From: Streptomyces diacarni
GTDB taxonomy: Bacteria > Actinomycetota > Actinomycetes > Streptomycetales > Streptomycetaceae
DNA: 64,000 nt
Direction of reading: 5' to 3'
Assembly (NCBI RefSeq): GCF_003323715.1
Contig: NZ_QOIN01000028.1
Coordinates: forward strand, 62,001 to 126,000
This document shows, piece after piece, positions 17,791 to 25,408 of this stretch. Both the position numbers and the translations under genes were made by a program. How positions within the stretch are numbered: the stretch's first letter is position 1; every line of letters begins with the position of its first letter. The notes under the pieces were generated by a model that had not been told where the DNA came from, did not search any database, and was given only the letters and a program-made list of their open reading frames with translations.

Positions 17791-18876
17791 ATGGTCCGCG
17801 CCGCCGTCCTGCCCGCCGTCTCGGCCCCGCTGGAGATCACCTCGATCGACCTGCCTGACCCGGGACCCGGGCAGGTGCGCGTGCGGCTCGCCGCCGCGGG
17901 GGTCTGCCACTCCGACCTGTCCCTCGCGGGCGGCACGCTGCGCCAGCCCGTACCCGCCGTGCTCGGTCACGAGGGCGCGGGCACCGTCGTCGCCGTGGGC
18001 GAGGGCGTGGCCGGGCTCGCGCCGGGCGAGCGCGTGGTGTTCAACTGGGCGCCCAACTGCGGCGCGTGCCACTTCTGCGCCCGCCTGGGCGAGCCGTGGC
18101 TGTGCGTGCGGGCCAACGAGGCCACCACCGCCCCCTACGCGCGGACGGCGGGCGGCGAGCCGCTCTACCCCGGGCTGTCCGTCGCCGCTTTCGCCGAGGA
18201 GACGGTCGTCCCGCACCGGGCCGTCCTCCCGCTGCCCGACGGCGTGCCGCTCCAGGACGCGGCGCTGCTGGGCTGCGCGATGCTCACCGGGTACGGCGCG
18301 GTCCTGCACAGCGCGCGGGTGCGCCCCGGGGAGTCGGTGGCCGTGTACGGCGTGGGCGGCGTCGGGCTCGCCACCCTCCAGGCGGCACGGCTGGCGGGCG
18401 CCGGGCGGATCGTCGCGGTGGACGTCTCCGGCGAGAAGGAGGGGCTGGCGCGTGCCGCCGGGGCGACGGACTTCGTACCCGCCACGGACAGGACCGCCAA
18501 GGAGGTGCGCGCGCTGACCGAGGGCGGGTACGGCGTGGACGTCGCGCTGGAGTGCGTGGGGCGCGCCGAGACGATCCGCGCGGCCTGGGACTCCACTCGC
18601 AGGGGCGGGCGCACCACCGTCGTCGGTATCGGAGGCAAGGACGAGCGGGTGTCCTTCTCCGCGCTGGAGATCTTCCACTTCGCGCGCGCGTTGCGCGGCT
18701 GCGTCTACGGCGACTCCGATCCGGCGCGGGACGTACCGCTGCTGGCCGAGCACGTGCGGGAGGGGCGGCTGGACCTCGGGGCGCTGGTGACCGAGCGGAT
18801 CGCTCTGGAGGAGGTGGGCGCCGCCTTCGACGCCCTGCGCGCCGGGCGCGGCGGGCGCACGCTGGTGGTCTTCTGA
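17791..18876 (+). CDS. Zn-dependent alcohol dehydrogenase (MDR superfamily)
   Basis: 361 residues from ATG 17791 with GGGAGCC just upstream. Catalytic zinc ligands: Cys in AAGVCHSDLS and GHEGAGTV; structural zinc Cys cluster NCGACHFCARLGEPWLC; Rossmann motif YGVGGVGLA; cofactor-selecting Asp in IVAVDVS favours NAD+. This is the class-III/arylalcohol-type ADH pattern. It forms a two-gene unit with the upstream aldehyde dehydrogenase. Confidence 0.93.
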   Translation: MVRAAVLPAVSAPLEITSIDLPDPGPGQVRVRLAAAGVCHSDLSLAGGTLRQPVPAVLGHEGAGTVVAVGEGVAGLAPGERVVFNWAPNCGACHFCARLGEPWLCVRANEATTAPYARTAGGEPLYPGLSVAAFAEETVVPHRAVLPLPDGVPLQDAALLGCAMLTGYGAVLHSARVRPGESVAVYGVGGVGLATLQAARLAGAGRIVAVDVSGEKEGLARAAGATDFVPATDRTAKEVRALTEGGYGVDVALECVGRAETIRAAWDSTRRGGRTTVVGIGGKDERVSFSALEIFHFARALRGCVYGDSDPARDVPLLAEHVREGRLDLGALVTERIALEEVGAAFDALRAGRGGRTLVVF

Positions 18877-18896
18877 GCGGGGGCGGCCCGTGAGGC

Positions 18897-18918
18897 GGGG
18901 CTCTGGAAGACGAGCCCC
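18897..18918. terminator. Possible hairpin terminator between convergent genes
   Basis: GGGGCTC (18897-18903) and GAGCCCC (18912-18918) form a 7-bp stem with an 8-base loop, 20 bases after the alcohol dehydrogenase stop. Confidence 0.45.
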
Positions 18919-18962
18919 GGAAGAGGGGCCGTGAGGCGGCGGTGGCGGCCCGGGTGGGCCGC

Positions 18963-19610
18963 TCACTCCTCCCGCTTCTCGCGGACGACCTTGCCCGTCT
19001 CGGTGTCGATCAGGGTGCGCACCTCTTCCGCTTCGGCGCTCGTGCCCGTCGCCGTGCTGACCTCCCACAGGTCGGTGCCCTGCGTGTTCTTCTCGGTGGC
19101 GACTTCGGTGAGCTCCTGCTCCGGCAGGCGGCGGGCCGTCTTGCGGACGGCCTGCGGCAGGGAGACGGCGAAGCCGGACAGCCTGCCGGTGGCATCGTCC
19201 GGGCGGGTGTCCTCGTGCTTGTCGGTCACCGTGCCGCCGTCGTCGGAGACCGCCACCGTCCACTCGCTGCCGCGCGCCGCGGACAGCTTGATCTCCCACT
19301 CGGGTGTGCCCTCGTGGTCGCGTACGAGGTGGTAGGGGGTGCTGTCGGGAACGGCGTCGCGCGCTGTCCGCAGGGCGGTCAGCGCGTGGCGTGCGGAGGG
19401 CGGCAGAGCCGAGGGGGACGGGGAGAAGCTCGGGCCCTTCTCGGGGGAGAAGGTGGGGGAGGCGGTCGAGGACTCCTCGCCGGGACCCGCGTACAGCGAC
19501 GAGTCGGAGGCCTCGCAGGCGGTCAGGCCGCACAGTGCGGCGGCGGCGAGGACGGCGCCCGCCGCCCGCGGTCTCGGACGAACGGCGGCGCCTGTGCGCG
19601 AATGTGGCAT
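18963..19610 (-). CDS. PepSY-domain lipoprotein
   Basis: 215 residues. The signal peptide ends in the lipobox LTAC (LCGLTACEAS), so Cys about 32 would be lipidated and the protein tethered outside the membrane. A Ser/Pro-rich linker (SPTFSPEKGPSFSPSPS) leads to two PepSY-like units: EWEIKLSAARGSEWTVAVSDDGG and GTDLWEVSTATGTSAEAEEVRTL-type strands ending IDTETGKVV. PepSY domains often inhibit peptidases or sense envelope state. No partner is adjacent. Confidence 0.82.
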   Translation of the reverse strand: MPHSRTGAAVRPRPRAAGAVLAAAALCGLTACEASDSSLYAGPGEESSTASPTFSPEKGPSFSPSPSALPPSARHALTALRTARDAVPDSTPYHLVRDHEGTPEWEIKLSAARGSEWTVAVSDDGGTVTDKHEDTRPDDATGRLSGFAVSLPQAVRKTARRLPEQELTEVATEKNTQGTDLWEVSTATGTSAEAEEVRTLIDTETGKVVREKREE

Positions 19611-19690
19611 ACGGCTCTCTTTACCGCACGCCGCCGTCCGGGTCCCGCAGCCTCGCCCCCGCCGCTGGGGCGGGTCGCGGCGGCGGAAGC

Positions 19691-19706
19691 GCTAAGCGGC
19701 CGCTCA
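19691..19706. promoter_or_regulatory. Palindromic TetR-type operator upstream of the first TetR gene
   Basis: GCTAAGCGGCCGCTCA (19691-19706) contains TAAGCGGCCGCTCA, a 14-bp palindrome with one mismatched pair, 21 bases before the ATG at 19728. The same CTAAGCGG..GCTCA element recurs at 20969-20986 upstream of the MaoC gene, which argues for one regulator acting on both. Confidence 0.65.
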
Positions 19707-19727
19707 CTGCCGGGGTAGGCTGGCCGG

Positions 19728-20405
19728 ATGACGACGGTCGAGACCGATGAATCGTTCGGTGGCGTCACCCCGGACGCCGCCCGCAGGCTGCTGCTGGGTG
19801 CCGTGCAGGCCTTCGCCGAACGCGGGTTCCACGCCACGACGACCCGCGACATCGCCGGCCGCGCGGGCATGAGCCCGGCGGCGCTCTACATCCACTACAA
19901 GACCAAGGAAGAGCTGCTCTTCCACATCAGCAGGGTCGGCCACGAGCGCTCCGTCGCGGTGCTGACGGACGCGGCCCAGGGCGCCGAGGCCACGGAGGCC
20001 ACGGAGGGGGCGGGCGGCGCCGCGCGGGGACCCGCGCCGGAAGAGGGCGCGGGTGGCAGCGCCCCGCGCCTCGCCCGCGCCGTACGGGCCTTCGTGCGCT
20101 GGCACGCCGAGCACCACACCACCGCGCGGGTGGTGCAGTACGAGCTCGCGGCGCTCGACGCGGAGCACTACGAGCACATCGTGGCGCTCCGGCGTCGCAG
20201 CGAGGAGATCCTGCGCGGCGTGCTCGAAGACGGGGTCGCGACAGGGGAGTTCGACATCCCGGACATCCGCGGTACGGCGCTGGCGGTGATGTCGCTGTGC
20301 ATCGACGTCGCGCGCTGGTTCAGCCCCGGAGGCCGCCGGACACCGGACGAGATCGGCGCGCTGTACGCCGACCTGGCCCTGCGCATGGCGGGCCACACGG
20401 CCTGA
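19728..20405 (+). CDS. TetR family transcriptional regulator
   Basis: 225 residues. The N-terminal helix-turn-helix is clear: AVQAFAERGFHATTTRDIAGRAGMSPAALYIHYKTKEEL. The ligand domain contains a 25-residue Glu/Ala/Gly-rich insertion (QGAEATEATEGAGGAARGP) and ends with the common TetR C-terminal pattern YADLALRMAGH. Its gene has an operator copy at 19691 and the convergent MaoC gene carries the same site in its promoter, so it probably represses itself and MaoC. The ligand is plausibly an acyl-CoA (inference from neighbours). Confidence 0.9.
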   Translation: MTTVETDESFGGVTPDAARRLLLGAVQAFAERGFHATTTRDIAGRAGMSPAALYIHYKTKEELLFHISRVGHERSVAVLTDAAQGAEATEATEGAGGAARGPAPEEGAGGSAPRLARAVRAFVRWHAEHHTTARVVQYELAALDAEHYEHIVALRRRSEEILRGVLEDGVATGEFDIPDIRGTALAVMSLCIDVARWFSPGGRRTPDEIGALYADLALRMAGHTA

Positions 20406-20442
20406 CCGCGGGAACCGCCCGCCGCCCCGACCGCCGTCCCCA

Positions 20443-20459
20443 CGCCGGGCGGCCCGGCG
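20443..20459. terminator. Short hairpin between convergent TetR and MaoC genes
   Basis: CGCCGGG (20443-20449) and CCCGGCG (20453-20459) form a perfect 7-bp stem with a CGG loop in the 55-base gap between the two stop codons. Confidence 0.5.
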
Positions 20460-20460
20460 C

Positions 20461-20925
20461 TCACCAGTAGTAGCGGCTGAGGCTCTCCGCGACGCACACC
20501 GGCTTGTCGGCGTCCTCGCGCTCGACCGTCACCTGCGCGGCGACCTGCACGCCGCCGTCGGACGCCTCGCTCACGTCCGTCAGCGTCACGCGGGCCCGCA
20601 CGCGGGTTCCGGAGGGCACGGGCGAGGGGAAACGCACCTTGTTGACGCCGTAGTTGACGCCCATCTTCATGCCTTCGACGCGCATGATCTGCGGCACCAG
20701 GGCGGGCAGCAGGGAGAGGGTCAGGTAGCCGTGCGCGATCGTGCCGCCGAACGGGCCGCCGGCGGCGCGCTCCGGGTCCACATGGATCCACTGGTGGTCG
20801 CCCGTCGCGTCGGCGAACAGATCGATCCGCTTCTGGTCGACCTCGATCCAGTCGCTGCTGCCCAGTTCCTCGCCGACCGCTGCCCGCAGCTCGTCGGCCG
20901 AGGTGAAGACCCGTGGTTCCGCCAT
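20461..20925 (-). CDS. MaoC-like (R)-specific enoyl-CoA hydratase
   Basis: 154 residues from ATG 20925, preceded by GGGAGGACATATCC. The hot-dog fold catalytic motif FADATGDHQWIHVDPERA followed by GGPFGGTIAHGYLTLSLLP holds the Asp/His pair that hydrates trans-2-enoyl-CoA. Length matches the single-domain MaoC family (about 150). Strand segments and the C-terminal CVAESLSRYYW complete the fold. It probably works with the acyl-CoA synthetase and dehydrogenase genes nearby. The CTAAGCGG operator lies 44 bases upstream. Confidence 0.9.
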   Translation of the reverse strand: MAEPRVFTSADELRAAVGEELGSSDWIEVDQKRIDLFADATGDHQWIHVDPERAAGGPFGGTIAHGYLTLSLLPALVPQIMRVEGMKMGVNYGVNKVRFPSPVPSGTRVRARVTLTDVSEASDGGVQVAAQVTVEREDADKPVCVAESLSRYYW

Positions 20926-20968
20926 GGATATGTCCTCCCACGCGCGCTGTGTCATCAAGCGGGATGTG

Positions 20969-20986
20969 GCTAAGCGGTTGCTCAGC
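20969..20986. promoter_or_regulatory. Second copy of the CTAAGCGG..GCTCA operator, upstream of MaoC
   Basis: GCTAAGCGGTTGCTCAGC at 20969-20986 matches the site at 19691-19706 at 14 of the first 16 positions, differing only in the two central bases. It sits in the MaoC promoter region. Confidence 0.65.
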
Positions 20987-21074
20987 ACTCGCGGGTCAGC
21001 ATGCCAGCCCGTCCCACCGGTACGCCAGCCCCGTCCCGCGGAGCGGGTGGGACCTCGGCGCTGCAAGGGAGACC

Positions 21075-21656
21075 TCATCCCTGGGAGGGGAGCGGGGAAC
21101 TGAAACCGAGCCGGGCGGCGGCGCTCGGGCGGTGGGCCCTGCGCGGCTCGCGCCGGCCCGTGCCCTCCGTACGGATCTCCGTGCGCGCACCGCCGGGGTC
21201 GAGGCGCAGACCGCGGCGCTGCGGCGGGATCTCGCACACGTCCATCACGGAGATCAGACGGCGCAGTACGTCGGCGAGGCGCGGCGTCGGCGGCTGCGAC
21301 GGATCGCACCGCAGCAGCGATCTGCCGCCCCAGGTGAGGCGGTGCCACTCGTCCAGCGCCGTCGGTTGTCTGATCCCGTCCCGCTTCTCCCGCTTGCGGC
21401 GGGCGGCGACTTCGGACTCGTAACCGAGCCAGACCGCGCGGGCCTCCTCGAGCTCCTCCAGCGCCGCGACGAGCAGCGCGGGATCCGGCTCCCGGTCGTC
21501 GGGGTGGAACCCGGCGTTGGCGCACAGGTGCTGCCACGTGGCGCGGTGGCCGTACGGCGCGAACCGCTCCAGGCACTTGCGCAGGGCCTGCCGCCGTTGC
21601 GACGGGTCTCTGTCAGGGTCACGGACTTGTCGAGCGAGCGCTCTGAAACCGGCCAA
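21075..21656 (-). CDS. Conserved-looking protein of unknown function with TTG start
   Basis: 193 residues. The start is TTG 21656: an SD GGAGG lies eight bases upstream on the minus strand, while the nearby ATG at 21660 is out of frame. The sequence is helical and charged (FRALARQVRDPDRDPSQRRQ, KCLERFAPYGHRATWQHLCA, LEELEEARAVWLGYESEVAARR), with Trp/His-rich segments (DEWHRLTWGG) and a basic tail. I recall similar proteins in Streptomyces but no function. I see no catalytic motif. Confidence 0.65.
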   Translation of the reverse strand: MAGFRALARQVRDPDRDPSQRRQALRKCLERFAPYGHRATWQHLCANAGFHPDDREPDPALLVAALEELEEARAVWLGYESEVAARRKREKRDGIRQPTALDEWHRLTWGGRSLLRCDPSQPPTPRLADVLRRLISVMDVCEIPPQRRGLRLDPGGARTEIRTEGTGRREPRRAHRPSAAARLGFSSPLPSQG

Positions 21657-22091
21657 TCATCCCACCTCCGGCGGAGAGGACCCGTGTCGTCGAGGATGTG
21701 ACGTACGACCCCGCGTCGCGGATCCGTCTCCGGCGATGCTTTTTTCGCGCGGGCAGCGCGCAGTTGCTTCGGCGTGGCGGATTACCCCGGAAACGGGCCG
21801 CTATTCCTGTAAGGGACGGTTTCCCGCCTCACCGGACGCAGCCGCTTCCGTGCTCTCCACCCGTCACGCGCACGCGCCGCCGCGCGCCGCGCACATCCGG
21901 GAGAACGAGCCCTGGCCCACTGTCGTTCCCGAACCTGTGTGGGACCGTCGCCCGGATTGCCGAAGCACCCCTTCCGCAACAACATACCGACTGGTTAGTC
22001 TGCCGGGCGGGCACTCCGCCGGCACGACCCGCCGCGCGGCCCGCAACGGGGCCCGAGGAGCACGAGCCCGCACAACTGGGAGGCGCAGCCG
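21657..22091. other. 435-base non-coding region
   Basis: No frame here has a ribosome site together with convincing codon bias. It is the promoter region of the TTG-start gene (minus) and of the SDR operon (plus). The only clear element is the inverted repeat at 21983-22002; a GGGAGG ribosome site precedes ATG 22092. The stretch 21730-21800 is less G/C-rich (TGCTTTTTTCGCGC near 21738), consistent with promoter DNA. Confidence 0.6.
21983..22002. promoter_or_regulatory. Inverted repeat, likely TetR operator of the SDR operon
   Basis: CATACCGACTGGTTAGTCTG contains GACT-GGTT-AGTC (21989-22000), about 90 bases before the SDR start. Its left half CATACCGACT is identical to the left half of the palindrome at 30578-30597, suggesting the same regulator family, perhaps one of the two TetR proteins encoded nearby. 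Confidence 0.55.
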
Positions 22092-22991
22092 ATGAAGTCT
22101 TTGCGCGACAGTGCCGTCGTCGTCACCGGGGCGGGTGGCGGCATCGGAGCGGCCCTCGCCCGCAGATTCGCCGCCGAGGGCGCCTCGGTCGCCGTGAACG
22201 ACCTCGACCCCGCGGCCGCCGCGGCCGTCGCCGAGGAGACCGGCGGCACCGCGGTCCCCGGTGACGCCGCCACCGTCGCCTCGCGCGCCCGCGAAGCGCT
22301 CGGCGGAACGGTCGACATCTTCTGCGCCAACGCGGGGGTGGGACCCGAGGGCGGTCCCGACTCGCCCGACGCCCTGTGGGACGCCACCTGGGACCTCAAC
22401 GTCATGGCGCACGTGCGGGCGGCGCGTGAGCTGCTGCCGGGCTGGCTGGAGCGCGGGCAGGGCCGCTTCGTCTCCACCGTCTCGGCGGCCGGCCTGCTGA
22501 CGATGGTGGGCTCGGCCCCCTACAGCGTCACCAAGCACGCGGCGCTCGCGTTCGCCGAGTGGCTCTCGGTCACCTACCGGCACCGCGGGGTGGACGTCCA
22601 CGCCATCTGCCCCGAGGGGGTACGCACGGACATGCTCACGACCACAGGAACGGCCGGTGACCTCGTGCTCCGGCCCGGTGCCATCGCCCCGGAAGCCGTC
22701 GCCGACGCGCTGTTCGCGGCGTTCGACGACGGCCGGTTCCTCGTCCTGCCGCACCCCACCACACACAGCCTCTACACCGCGCGCGCCGGTGACACGGACA
22801 CCTGGCTGAGCGGGATGAACCGCTTGCAGCAGAAGGTCGAGCGCGCGCAGGAGCGCGTCCGAGGCGGCGCGGAGACCGAGGCCCGGCCGGCAGCCCGGCC
22901 CGAAGCCGAACCGGCAACCGGACAAGCAGCAGCCCAGCCGGCAGCCGAACCCGCAGCCGAACCGGAAGTCGCAGAGGGGGAGCGAGCATGA
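22092..22991 (+). CDS. Short-chain dehydrogenase/reductase
   Basis: 299 residues. Classical SDR signatures: TGAGGGIGAALARRFA (cofactor loop, 12-27), NAG in CANAGVG, catalytic Ser in VSTVSAAG, and YSVTK (Tyr/Lys) with PEGVRTDM after it. Asp in VAVNDLD suggests NAD(H). Beyond residue about 245 a low-complexity tail (EARPAARPEAEPATGQAAAQ, then PAAEPAAEPEVAEGE) adds some 45 residues not found in ordinary SDRs. The next gene overlaps its stop by ATGA, so it is coupled with the acyl-CoA synthetase. Confidence 0.92.
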   Translation: MKSLRDSAVVVTGAGGGIGAALARRFAAEGASVAVNDLDPAAAAAVAEETGGTAVPGDAATVASRAREALGGTVDIFCANAGVGPEGGPDSPDALWDATWDLNVMAHVRAARELLPGWLERGQGRFVSTVSAAGLLTMVGSAPYSVTKHAALAFAEWLSVTYRHRGVDVHAICPEGVRTDMLTTTGTAGDLVLRPGAIAPEAVADALFAAFDDGRFLVLPHPTTHSLYTARAGDTDTWLSGMNRLQQKVERAQERVRGGAETEARPAARPEAEPATGQAAAQPAAEPAAEPEVAEGERA

Positions 22992-24658
22992 CACCGTCCG
23001 GCCTCACCTACGAGGACAAGCCCTGGCTCGCCCAGCTCACCGCCGCACAGCGAACCCCCGTCAGCCCGCCCGAGACGCTGCTGCACGCCTTCCGCGCGGC
23101 GGTCGGCGAGGTGCCCGAACGCACCGCGCTCGCCTACTTCGACGGGCGGCTCACCTACGCCGAGACCGACACGCTTTCCGACGGTGTGGCCGCCCACCTG
23201 GCCGGGCGCGGGCTGCGGCACGGCGACAGGGTCGCCGTGATGCTGCAGAACACCCCGCACTACGTGCTCGCGCTGCTCGGCGCCTGGAAGGCCGGCGGCA
23301 CCGTCGTGCCCGTCAACCCGATGTACAAGGAGCGCGAGGTCGCCCACGTGCTCGCCGACGCGGAGGTCGCCGCGCTGGTGTGCTCCGACCGGGCCTGGGA
23401 GAGCCGGCTGCGCGCCACCGCCGCGGGCACCGGCGTGCACACCGTCCTGACCGCGTGCGAACGGGACCTGCAGACCCGCGACGACGCCCGCGTACTCGAC
23501 TTCGCGCGGTGCGCGCCCGCGCACGACGCCACCGACCTGCTCGCCGCCGCGCGCTCCGGCGCGCCCGCACCCGCCGCACGGGAGCTGTCCGGCGCCGACA
23601 CCGCCCTCATCAGCTACACCTCCGGCACCAGCGGCGCCCCCAAGGGCGCCATGAACACGCACGCGAACATCTCCTTCAACGCGGAACGGCAGCGGGTCGG
23701 CTCGGATCTGCCCGAGGGCTCCACCGTCTTCGCGCTGGCGCCCCTGTTCCACATCACCGGCATGGTCGCCCAGCTGTCGGGCTGCCTCGCCAACAGGGGC
23801 ACGCTGGCGCTCGCCTACCGGTTCGACGCGGGCGTCGTCCTCGACGCCTTCCTGGAGCACCGGCCCGCCTTCACCGTCGGCCCCTCCACCGCGTTCATGG
23901 CACTGGCCGCGCACCCGGACGTGACCCGCGCACACTTCAGCTCCTTCCGGCACATCTCCTCGGGCGGCGCACCCCTGCCGCCGGCGCTGGTGGAGAAGTT
24001 CCGCGCCGCGTTCGGCCCCTACATCGGCAACGGCTACGGGCTGACCGAGTGCACGGCCCCCTGCGCCTCGGTGCCGCCGGGCAGGGAGGCACCGGTCGAC
24101 CCCGCCTCCGGCACCCTCGCGGTGGGCGTGCCGGGGCCCGACACCCTCGTACGCATCCTGGACGAGGCGGGCGCGCCGGTTCCCCTCGGAGAGCAGGGCG
24201 AGATCGCCGTGCGCGGCCCGCAGGTCGTCCCGGGCTACTGGCGGCGGCCCGAGGCGAGCGCCGCGGCCATCCCGGACGGCGAACTGCGCACCGGCGACAT
24301 CGGGTTCATGGACCAGGACGGCTGGCTGTACGTCGTCGACCGCAAGAAGGACATGATCAACGCCTCCGGGTTCAAGATCTGGCCCCGTGAGGTCGAGGAC
24401 GTGCTGTACGCGCACCCCGCCGTCCGCGAGGCCGCCGTCGTCGGCGTCCCGCACGCCTACCGCGGCGAGACCGTCAAGGCGTACGTCAGCCTCCGCGACG
24501 GCGGCCAGGCGGCGCCCGAGGAGCTGAGCGCCTACTGCAAGGAGCGGCTGGCCGCCTACAAGTACCCCCGCGAGGTGGAGATCCTGGCCGAGCTTCCCAA
24601 GACCACCAGTGGGAAGATCCTGCGGCGGGAGCTGCGTTCCCGTCCGGGGGACGCGTGA
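22988..24658 (+). CDS. Acyl-CoA synthetase (class I adenylate-forming enzyme)
   Basis: 556 residues. It activates a carboxylic acid through acyl-AMP to the CoA thioester. Motifs: P-loop-like SYTSGTSGAPKGA (about 208-220), YGLTECTAP (A5-type), GDIGFMDQDGWLYVVDRKKD and the C-terminal catalytic Lys in KTTSGKILRREL. Fatty-acid/aromatic acid specificity cannot be read from sequence. It overlaps the SDR gene by four bases and is followed by a TetR gene 58 bases on. Confidence 0.94.
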   Translation: MTPSGLTYEDKPWLAQLTAAQRTPVSPPETLLHAFRAAVGEVPERTALAYFDGRLTYAETDTLSDGVAAHLAGRGLRHGDRVAVMLQNTPHYVLALLGAWKAGGTVVPVNPMYKEREVAHVLADAEVAALVCSDRAWESRLRATAAGTGVHTVLTACERDLQTRDDARVLDFARCAPAHDATDLLAAARSGAPAPAARELSGADTALISYTSGTSGAPKGAMNTHANISFNAERQRVGSDLPEGSTVFALAPLFHITGMVAQLSGCLANRGTLALAYRFDAGVVLDAFLEHRPAFTVGPSTAFMALAAHPDVTRAHFSSFRHISSGGAPLPPALVEKFRAAFGPYIGNGYGLTECTAPCASVPPGREAPVDPASGTLAVGVPGPDTLVRILDEAGAPVPLGEQGEIAVRGPQVVPGYWRRPEASAAAIPDGELRTGDIGFMDQDGWLYVVDRKKDMINASGFKIWPREVEDVLYAHPAVREAAVVGVPHAYRGETVKAYVSLRDGGQAAPEELSAYCKERLAAYKYPREVEILAELPKTTSGKILRRELRSRPGDA

Positions 24659-24716
24659 GCGTGCGACCGTGCCGGGCCGCGGCGGCCCCGCTCGGTGAAC
24701 GACGAAGGAGAGGCAG

Positions 24717-25364
24717 GTGACGGCCATGGCGGCCAGGGCCGGTTCGGCAGGTCGGGACGGTGCGGCGGCGGGCGCGGACGGTTCGGGCGGCACGCCGGCG
24801 CCCGTGCCGCAGCGCCTGATGGAGGCCGCCACCCGCCTGTTCGCCCAGCAGGGCTACGACCGCACCTCCGTGCAGGAGATCGTGGAGGCGGCGGGCGTCA
24901 CCAAGGGCGCCCTCTACCACTACTTCGGTTCCAAGGACGACCTGCTCCACGAGATCTACAGCCGCCTGCTCCGCCTCCAGCAGGAGCGGCTCGACCTGTT
25001 CGCCGGGCGGCAGGCCCCCGTCGAGGACCGGCTGCGGCAGGCCGCCGCCGACGTCGTGGTCACCACCATCGACAACCTCGACGACGCCATGATCTTCTTC
25101 CGCTCCATGCACCAGCTCTCGCCCGAGAAGCAGAAGCAGGTGCGCGCCGAGCGGCGGCGCTACCACGAGAGGTTCCGCGCGCTGATCGAAGAGGGCCGGC
25201 GCGGCGGGGTGTTCAGCGACGTCACCCCCGCCGACCTCGTCGTGGACTACCACTTCGGATCCGTGCACCACCTCAGCAGCTGGTACCGGCCCGGCGGCCG
25301 GCTGACCCCCCAGGAGGTGGCAGACCACCTGGCCGACCTGCTGTTGCGCTCCCTGCGTCCCTGA
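24717..25364 (+). CDS. TetR family transcriptional regulator
   Basis: 215 residues from GTG 24717 (GAAGGAGAGGCAG upstream). A 33-residue Ala/Gly-rich leader precedes the helix-turn-helix: LMEAATRLFAQQGYDRTSVQ, EIVEAAGVTKGALYHYFGSKDDLLHE. The rest matches the KstR2/FadR-like TetR ligand domain with MIFFRSMHQLSPEKQKQVRAER. Located inside the operon, it may control the SDR operon through the 21983 site and possibly the 30578 site. Confidence 0.92.
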   Translation: MTAMAARAGSAGRDGAAAGADGSGGTPAPVPQRLMEAATRLFAQQGYDRTSVQEIVEAAGVTKGALYHYFGSKDDLLHEIYSRLLRLQQERLDLFAGRQAPVEDRLRQAAADVVVTTIDNLDDAMIFFRSMHQLSPEKQKQVRAERRRYHERFRALIEEGRRGGVFSDVTPADLVVDYHFGSVHHLSSWYRPGGRLTPQEVADHLADLLLRSLRP

Positions 25365-25408
25365 CCCGCGGGCACTGTGCGCCCGCCCCGTCAACGAGAG
25401 GAAAGTCC

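Noticed and set aside
21698..22264. Plus-strand open frame running into the SDR gene
   Set aside because: No ribosome site, Arg/Pro-rich translation, and it overlaps the SDR gene, which has a GGGAGG site and strong motifs.
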